Part shown: positions 57,006 to 64,000 of the stretch, piece by piece | Layout of the letters: each line of letters begins with the position of its first letter | Position numbering within the stretch: position 1 is the first letter of the stretch | Assembly: GCA_035236585.1 (NCBI GenBank) | Contig: CP141132.1 | Span: 43,651,880-43,715,879, forward strand | Source: Warburgia ugandensis | Lineage: Eukaryota; Streptophyta; Magnoliopsida; Canellales; Canellaceae | Reading direction: 5' to 3' | Length of the DNA stretch: 64,000 nucleotides | The notes under the pieces: model-generated | The model's database searches: none | What the model was told of the DNA's origin: nothing | What the model saw: the letters and a program-made list of their open reading frames with translations, nothing else | Position numbers and translations under genes: made by a program

Positions 57006-57013
57006 TATTTATA
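57006..57013 (-). promoter_or_regulatory. Putative TATA box of the inverted 4.9-kb LTR
   Basis: The minus strand reads CCTATAAATACC at the position equivalent to 26206-26213. Confidence 0.5.
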
Positions 57014-57586
57014 GGTGTTATGCGTTTTTCATAATTACTTGTAATAATTATGTTTTAATTCTTTTAAATATTAAATTAACATTGGATCCTCCGCTACCAC
57101 CTCCTTCTCCACTAGTAGCTGGTAGTGGTTTGACCACTCATTACAAATTTTCTGGTCATTGGATTCATTTGTGGGCTCCTTGTAGGCCCCATGGGGTGTG
57201 AATGGACCCATTTTGCACTTTTATGGAGAAAAATCCATTTCATTCTCCCAAACTCAGAATTGAGGGTACTTAGTGGCATTAGAATTGCATTTCCTAGTAC
57301 ATTCTAAATATTGATGTTTTAGATCTCAATTATGGGTAAAATTATCATTTTACCCTTTTATTCATAAAAATGATGAAAATTAGGGATTTTTCATCTTAAC
57401 TCAGAATTGAACATACTTAGTGTTATTTCTATCAATTTTTCAAGTACATTCATAATTTATAAATTTTAGATCATGTTTTAATCTCTATAAAAAGAGAATT
57501 TCCAATAACCTAATATTCCAGCCCAAAATTTCTAAAGGCTCAAACTTTATTGATTTTCTCAATCAATTTACAAAAATTGGGGTTAT

Positions 57587-57694
57587 TACGAAAGTCATAA
57601 ATAAAGTTTAAAGTTCAATAGCCATACAATCGGAACACATTACAAAAGTCATAAATAAATTTTAAAGTTTAATAACCATACAATCCGAACACAA
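57587..57694. repeat. Tandem duplication, 2 x 54 bp, at an LTR-LTR boundary
   Basis: 'tac.aaagtcataaataaa' begins both units (57587 and 57641). They differ at several positions. The first unit overlaps the last bases of the LTR at 52727-57590, so the duplication may mark the insertion site. Confidence 0.75.
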
Positions 57695-60180
57695 CCAATA
57701 GTTCAAAGTGTGTTTAGAAATATAGTCAGTAAAGCTAGCTCGTACTACCATAGTCGTCATCAAACTCTCCCCATTGTAAGCCTTGTCTACCTCTTTCCAA
57801 CTAAAAGCTGCTCCCAATTACTTGTTTAGATATGACATATTGTAAACATTACAATATCCCATCAATCTATGCTTGTGTAGGTGTCTTACGTTTCATTTAA
57901 AGCTTAACAAATCCAAATAGGCATTATATTCCATGCAATAATATAAAAATAAATTTTAAATAATTTCAATAATCATTATTATGTAAGTAAAATGGCTAAT
58001 TCAAATCATGCTAAGGGATAAATTATTCAAATACAAATAAAAATTCAAATATTGTATTTCCAATAACATGAGATAATTGAAGTTCATACTCTTTGCAAAA
58101 TAACTCTGAAGTAATGATGCACTCAAGAAGTTACAAAACTCATATAATATTTTTCATCACTAGGAAATTGCTCTATCTCATGGGTTTTCAAGTGTATCTT
58201 ACAATTGCATCATTGTCATGAGTACTCACACTAACATCTAGGCATCATTATGCCATATCAATAGAGGGAATCATCACAATATTGCGCTCATGCATCCACA
58301 AACAAGAATGAAACACATGGACCACTCTGCATTTGCAACCCAGACTCAGCCCATTTATGTGCTAAGTCACTGATACCATAGTAGGAAGACTACAATCCAT
58401 GCCACAATGAAAAAAGCCAATCAAGGCAATAACAAGTATCTAAATTTCGAAGAGCAGGTGGTCGACCCTACTACCCTTCTAAATTGCGACATATTATATC
58501 AATACTATGAAAAGGTATCATTTTAAATCATGTTAATTTACTAGATTTCATATTCAGAATATGTAATGGAATAAACAAAAACTATAAACAATTTAGAGCT
58601 AATATTTTGATGAAGTTCTAAAGATATAAACAATAATCATAATAGCTTTGAAAATGTGACAATTCTCCTAAATCAAATTAGGATTTCTTCTCATTGAACA
58701 ATATTGTTTAAGAATTCAATTTAAGTAGAAAAACATGTAAAGTTAGAATACCAACCTCAGAAAGCGAATCTATTTGTTTCCACAAGATTTTCCCTTTACT
58801 GTTGTTGTACACTAATTTCAAGTTTGTCCAACCATGTCAAGAACTATATATTGCATGGAATTCCTTCTTATATTAACATGAATCCTTATAATCTTAGCCT
58901 TAGCATCTATTATTTTGATGAACTAATGAAACATTCATTACTTCATATGATTTTATATTGCGCATTTGAATTTTTTTATCAATGATTCAAATTATCTAGA
59001 ATCATCGATTCACGTAAGTAAACAAACAAACTTGTAGATCTATTTCCCCAACTACTAATTTATAATATAATTTTATTTATGATCAGATCTATGTTATATG
59101 TACTATCAACCTCTAAAGCATGTTAGATTTGCATTTTATTACTATTTGATGACAGTTAGGATCTAATCAATTATGCAAAATGGTACCACAATAGTTAAAT
59201 TATGTATCTGGTCGTAATTCTATTGTTAGGATCTAATTAACATTATCAAAATAATGCCATCCATTTGAATCAATGCATTTGACCTTGATCTAATGATTAA
59301 TCATCATCAGCTCTTCATTACATGCTTTGTTTTATCAAATCTAAGGAAAATTCGACCTCTATTCTGATCATGGACTGTCAGATTTGACAATTTGGAGATC
59401 CTTGATTGCTAGTCAGATTCTTAGAATGTTTATAATAGTTTAGATCTAACTAATTAGAAGTTTAAAGTGATTGATCAAACATCCAACAGTTAGATCAATC
59501 TATAATATGATGATTGAGATTCTTAAATTGACTTTTCAATCATCAATCTATGAATTTTAATTAGATCTAAATTGATATAAACCATAAAATATAGGTCTAA
59601 TAGTTATATCTACATGAACATCCATAATTAAAGGAGATCCATTCAAAATCATCTTACTTGAAATGTATGATTTAGATCAATTAATCATTAGGCTTGGAAT
59701 TTTATTCAAATTTTGATGCCAAACAATCATTATCTCTATCATGTAACTATTCCCAAGTCAAATCATTACATCAGTATTTGATTTATCACTTAATTGATTG
59801 AAATTTTGACAAAAACCTAAATTACAATTTTTACTATGATTGGTTTCCATTTCTTACTAAATTTCCACAATTATTGAGTGCTTTTACTCCTCTTGCAATG
59901 ACAAATAAGATGGACAGACCGGATCTTCAAAATCCACCTTATTTTCAATGCCTACGATCACCTCCTCCATCGGTTTTATGCTATTCTTCATCAATTTTTT
60001 GATGAGATGGAGACAAATCAATAATCTGGATGAGGGTGTAGGTTGTTGTAGTGAAGGGAACTAGATGATTTGTTGGGATCACCGTTCAAAATTGTCATTT
60101 CCACATTTTGCTTAGTATATGGTAACTGTAGTTCCGCTCCCTCTCCAACGATGTGCTCTAACTTTTTTTGTTATGTTACA
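57591..60180 (-). mobile_element. Probable third minus-strand LTR of the hairpin-bearing type
   Basis: Begins on the minus strand with TGTAACATAAC at 60180, directly against the retroelement tail at 60181. It contains a hairpin (ATATTGTAA/TTACAATAT, 57837-57857) followed by 'tctatgcttgtgtaggtg', which flanks the hairpins at 21190 and 53150, and a 'ctgataccatagtagg' block at 58371 comparable to 53578. Its 3' end is not clear and no TSD was found. The boundary at 60180 is uncertain because 'gtagagtgta' is also present in the uninterrupted tail near 35510. No coding evidence. Confidence 0.45.
57837..57857. other. LTR hairpin, shortened copy
   Basis: ATATTGTAA, a 3-base loop, then TTACAATAT: a 9-bp stem in the same flanking context as the longer hairpins. 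Confidence 0.55.
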
Positions 60181-61440
60181 CTCTACCATACTCCTTATTC
60201 ATCCATAATTATATCTAAGCCATACTTCTCCTAGGATGAAGTTAGGACTTTTGATAGGATGAAACATAGGCTTCGGACAATGTTATCAAAGAACTAGGTA
60301 TAAGCGTAAACAAAGATTGCTTTAAAAGATATGTAAGGTCTTCTATCAGTGTATTCACAACTTTTCATTTCTTATAAGAGTGAACATTTCCTTTTCATTG
60401 GCTATTTTTTTATTTTTTTTATTATTCTTCATTTTTTCACTTTTGATATATATCCATTCTTTGAATTTATCTTCTTTTTCTTTTCTTTTTCAACACATGA
60501 TGTTCATCTCTTGAACAATATTAATTATACTATTCTTGAAGATATTCTTCAACCATCTCTATTTATTTCTAAAACAACTAGGTAACGGATATATTAAAGT
60601 GTTTAATAAGGGTATTGGTTAATGGGTTCCAAAGAAAATGTTTAATAAAAAGGCTCAAGGGGTTAACTAGTGGTGTAATAATAGAGGAAGGCTAAAGGCT
60701 CAGGTTAAACCAAGGATGACCTCGTTTCCTAGTTTTCATATGGCTTGAATTGACCATAAACTCAAGAGACAAATGGTAAAGTTTTTTAGATGTTTTTTCA
60801 ATAGTTGACCAAAATGGAGAATAATGAGAGGAACTACGAGTTATGTACACTGAAGAAAAATTTGAATTGATGTATAACTCTCAAAAAGGAAGAATGCTCT
60901 AAAGCTCACATCAATTAATATTTTCAAAAAAATTTCTTCAGGATCACTCAATTATATTTACTCTTCAACTTAAACTATATATACATGGCTATTTTGTGCA
61001 ATAAATATTTTGAGTTTAACTTTTCATGGAAATCTCTAGAAAAAGAATAAAATAGGAAACTAATTGTGTATAAATCTATTAATATGATAAAGTTAAAATA
61101 TAACTGAATATTTAGAAATCCACATTCTCATCCTTGTAAAGGAACTTATCATAAGTTATTATTAAAAAAATTTAAAATTATTATTATTATTAAGAAAAAG
61201 AGTCAAAAAATAAATAAAATACTTAAAAAATGATGATTTTGGACACATCAAATCTAAAATACCATATCCCTAGACTTAAAATAAACATTATCCCTAATGT
61301 TTTGAAATAAAGGCATAGACAAGTGAACAATTAAATAGAGAAGAGTCAGAATGAAATTACCTACACTCCAAAGGTGGTGCAATGATCTATGAATGTGATT
61401 AAAAAAATTGCAAAATTAAAACCTACAATTACTCCTAAAC
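60181..61440 (-). mobile_element. 3' noncoding tail of a further Athila-type element
   Basis: Minus-strand sequence downstream of integrase. 'gatgaaacataggctt' (60259) matches 13740 and, inverted, 35421; 'gtgaacatttcc' (60379) matches, inverted, the region just left of the 32622 and 52551 sites. Strongly T-rich at 60400-60490. No coding. Confidence 0.55.
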
Positions 61441-61970
61441 TATTATAGAAATGGCTTGCTTTGAATATTTGTTCTTATGAACATGTTCCTCTTGCTGGAG
61501 TTCCTCATGTTCATTAGGGTTTCTCATTTCTAAATATGGTTTCAATTGCTGGCCATTAACTTTGGAAAGTTTTCCATCTTTTTCAATCTAGATGGTCCCA
61601 TGAGGATAGATAGTCTTTACAATCTATGGGTAGGTCCATCAAGAGTGTAACTTTTTGGTAAAGAGATGTAGACGAGAATTATAGAGAAGGACCTTTTGAC
61701 ATGGTTCAAACATTTTACGCAGAATGGATTTATCATAAATCATCTTCACATGATCCATGTACCTTTGGACATAATCATATGCATCTCTCCTAAGTTCTTA
61801 CAACTCTTGAAGTTGGAACTTCTTATGGGTCCCAACTTTGTCATAATCAAAATTGAGCTGTTTGATTACCCAATATGCTTTATGTTCTATCTCAATAGGT
61901 AGATGACAAGATTTTCCAAAGACTAAGCGATATGGGAACATTCCAATAGGGGTCTTATTCAATCTAACTA
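61441..61970 (-). pseudogene. Athila integrase C-terminal remnant
   Basis: The minus strand gives '[16 protein letters not shown]' (about 61950), '[19 protein letters not shown]' (about 61880), a Lys/Arg-rich stretch, 'KVLLYNSRLHLF' (about 61670) and 'YPHGTI' (about 61590). This is the part after the catalytic core, equivalent to plus-strand 47110-47560. Three or more stops are present. Upstream it is fused at about 61970 to the body of a type-B LTR, so everything from LTR end to integrase core was deleted. Confidence 0.75.
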
Positions 61971-64000
61971 AGGAATGGAAAAGACTATTTCATTAATTAC
62001 TTCATTACAATTACAAGGAATGAAAGAAATAAAGTAAGAAAATAAACTTCCTTGAAGTGGTAGCCATAGGAGTCCTTCATTGTGTCACTCAATAAGGCTC
62101 TTTACACATCCTCTTATTCTTTCTCAAGCTTAAACTACATTTTACAGTCTTCTTATTGTGTCACTTAACAAGTGTCTATACACTTACATTCTACCCAATG
62201 TATATTAGTCTACCATCAATCTTTTCTCACATCCTTCACCCAACCTGCCACAAACACAAAATAAATCTCAACAATGATTTGGAATTAGAAGAGTCATTCA
62301 CTACCATTAGAAGGTGTTCTTTCTTTTCCTTTATTCCCAAATATCAAAAGAAGAAAAGATGAAGGATGGAAAGCTAGAAGAAGATGTTGATTGTGATGAA
62401 GTGGAAGATGGAGGGTGTATAAGTGAAGGAATGGAGAAGGTTGGATTGGGAATGTAATGTAAAGAGTAAGCAAAAAGAATAAAAAAATATGGGAGAGGAA
62501 GTAGATGGGAGAAAGAAAGAAATGGAAGTGGGGATGGAAGAACTTTCTTATCTCTTTTCCAAAGGGTTGAACTTTAATCTTGTGGGAGCTTTGTTAGAGG
62601 TGAGCTCTCTCCCTCTATTTTACCTAGATTTAGCTTTCAAGTATAAGAAAAGGGTAAGAGATAAAAAATTTCTTCTTTTTCACATATTATTTATAGATTT
62701 TGAGGAAAGGATGCCCTATTAATGAATGGTTAGGATATATATATATATATATGAAGGGAAGAAAGAATGGTGGAGATCTTATGGGAGAAAGGTATGCTTA
62801 GGAGGGGGAATAAATTCCATTATGGGAATGTCAGAGAGGATAATGGAAAGAAATAAGATGGGCAAGAAAGGAAAAAGGAAGATGAAAGGCCAAGGAATGA
62901 AGGGAATAAGTGGGGAAAGGAAAGAAATAGGAAGAAGAATGAAAGAAGCTGATTAGGATGGAAGGAAGGGAGATTGGGTGGAATTAGTAAGTGTATCCAA
63001 GGGTGGGAGGCATGGAATCCATATTTAGAAAGTTTTTGACTTGAATTACAAAGTTGGACTCTGAATGGAATGGGAAAGTGGGACGAATTTAGAATGCAGT
63101 GAGTTGGAAAAGGAATGAAGCAAGTGAATGTAAAGGTGACGAATAAGTGGCAATGGAAAGAGATGGGAAGGAAAGTGGGAGAAATGGAAAGTAGGTGGAG
63201 GAAATCAAGGGCAATCAAAATTGGAAAGTCGTATAAAAGGGGGAAGGCGTGTTTTCCAATTTGAGAGTGTGTGTATGTTTTTAGAAATCTTCTGATGAGG
63301 TGGATGTTTGATCAAGATGGTTGGTTGAGATATTCCTTTCCTTAGGAATTTGGGCTCACTTCTCAAACAAGGAAAAAGTGGCTAAAGTTTCCTTCCTTAC
63401 TTCACTTCAATCCTAGCCCTTAGATTATACTTACCCTTTAATGGATGGATGGGATCTCTTGTAGATCTTCCTTAAAACTTCATTTTCTTTCCATCATTGG
63501 ATTGGATTTCCTAGGATGAATGGCCTTGATTATTATAGATCTTATATTTCATGTGAACCAAGTGCACTTCAATACCTCATATGGATAAGGCATCCAATCA
63601 TTGGTTGATTCTTCTTCCTTTGGCTAAGTAGGAGAGAAAAAAATAAGTAAAAAGTCTTCATGTGGGCCCAATTTCACTTTTATTTTATTTAAAATTTACT
63701 CATAGCTTCTTAAGGTGGTGAAATGTATGCAAGTGTGCATGAATTGAAATTTTCCCACCTTTTTCACCCTCATTTGAGTAGGAGCTGTATCTAAGGTTTC
63801 TTACTGCTCTAACTTTGGCACTGACATCCAATGATGATTTTAAACATCCAGGACTTAATTTTTGACATGTGTGACCCATGATGTAACTTGAAAAGTGAAA
63901 TTGCTCTTTTAGGGATAAATTTGGTAATTTTGTGCATTCTTTTCCATTTGTACCCTAGTCCTACAAAATAGTAGAATGCGGAAATGTAGAAACTTTTATA
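61971..64000 (-). mobile_element. Type-B LTR, third copy, running off the window
   Basis: The reverse complement aligns with 36090-38200 and 17131-19060 in order. The right edge of the window lies about 50-70 bp short of the expected LTR start. At the left it stops at the position equivalent to 19060, so the last ~280 bp and the PBS are missing. TATA box at 62688-62695. The plus strand is purine-rich from about 62380 to 63260, mirroring the pyrimidine-rich sense strand of the other copies. Open frames here (62489-62956, 62820-63218) are composition artefacts. Confidence 0.7.
62688..62695 (-). promoter_or_regulatory. Putative TATA box of type-B LTR (third copy)
   Basis: The minus strand reads AATCTATAAATAAT, matching 18368-18375 and 37482-37489. 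Confidence 0.5.

Larger units (their letters stand above)
52727..57590 (-). mobile_element. Second 4.9-kb LTR, inverted relative of 25606-30497
   Basis: Minus-strand LTR from about 57590 (CGTAATAACCCC, probably once TGTAATAACCCC) to 52727 (..CTGGGTGGTCA). The landmark order matches the LTR at 25606: TATA (57006), island (56130-56360, CpG-poor here), 'ccaattggctaagactta' (54744), the 'attattattattcaac' run (54662), the 'accccacctgac' block (53666), hairpin (53111) and end. No PBS or internal region is adjacent. A clean TSD was not found ('cgaag' and 'cgaaa' is one possibility), so nesting is inferred from homology limits. Frames such as 55994-56386 have no recognisable domain. Confidence 0.7.

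Noticed and set aside
1-64000. Host protein-coding genes, tRNA or rRNA genes
   Set aside because: No exon-like frames with recognisable domains outside retroelement remnants and no cloverleaf or rRNA core sequence seen. The tRNA-like matches are primer-binding sites.

Overview
This window looks like intergenic heterochromatin from a large, repeat-rich flowering-plant genome. It is AT-rich. I find no host gene, no rRNA or tRNA gene and no bacterial-style gene layout; almost every stretch I can assign is retrotransposon. The coding remnants are Ty3/gypsy gag, protease, reverse transcriptase (RT), RNase H and integrase of the Athila lineage. This rests on their residues, on primer-binding sites resembling the tRNA-Asp complement (TGGCGCCGTTGCCGGGGA), on polypurine tracts and on long LTRs of 2-2.6 kb. 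Species cannot be named from the sequence. All coordinates come from reading by eye; LTR edges are good to a few bases where a target-site duplication (TSD) is quoted and approximate elsewhere.

Left block, 1-13.9 kb, minus strand: decayed Athila-like elements with one LTR type (type A) lie head to tail as LTR - internal - LTR - internal - LTR. A 1.5-kb insertion at 608-2106 is a multimer of a small TRIM-like element (four direct ~350-bp units plus an inverted partial unit), flanked by a perfect 5-bp TSD and exposing the same LTR end on both sides. 13.9-17.1 kb is mostly unassigned AT-rich DNA with a degenerate LTR-like piece.

Middle block, 17.1-41.1 kb, plus strand: one element (N1) runs from a 5'-truncated type-B LTR and its PBS through a leader, gag and protease directly into a 3' noncoding region, a polypurine tract and a 3' LTR, with no RT or integrase. 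Four solo LTRs have landed in it: 20605-23859 (minus), 25606-30497 (plus), 32627-35347 (plus), and 38355-40980 (minus, type A, inside the 3' LTR). Each has TG/CA-like ends and a 5-bp TSD with at most one mismatch, and three have an uninterrupted relative elsewhere in the window.

Right block, 41.1-64 kb: past the N1 3' LTR comes another PBS and leader, then a scrambled Athila. This holds an RNase H/integrase fragment, an inverted 2.5-kb gag-protease-RT block, a plus-strand RT-RNase H-integrase stretch with many stops, and a 3' noncoding region. A perfect 33-bp palindrome marks the join to a second pol-less gag-protease element (N2). Two large minus-strand LTRs (52.7-57.6 kb and about 57.6-60.2 kb) follow, then an integrase remnant fused to a third type-B LTR that runs off the window.

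Nothing here is likely to be functional today. The most distinctive objects are the palindromic TRIM multimer, the recurrent pol-less element, and a hairpin kept at a similar place in several LTRs.
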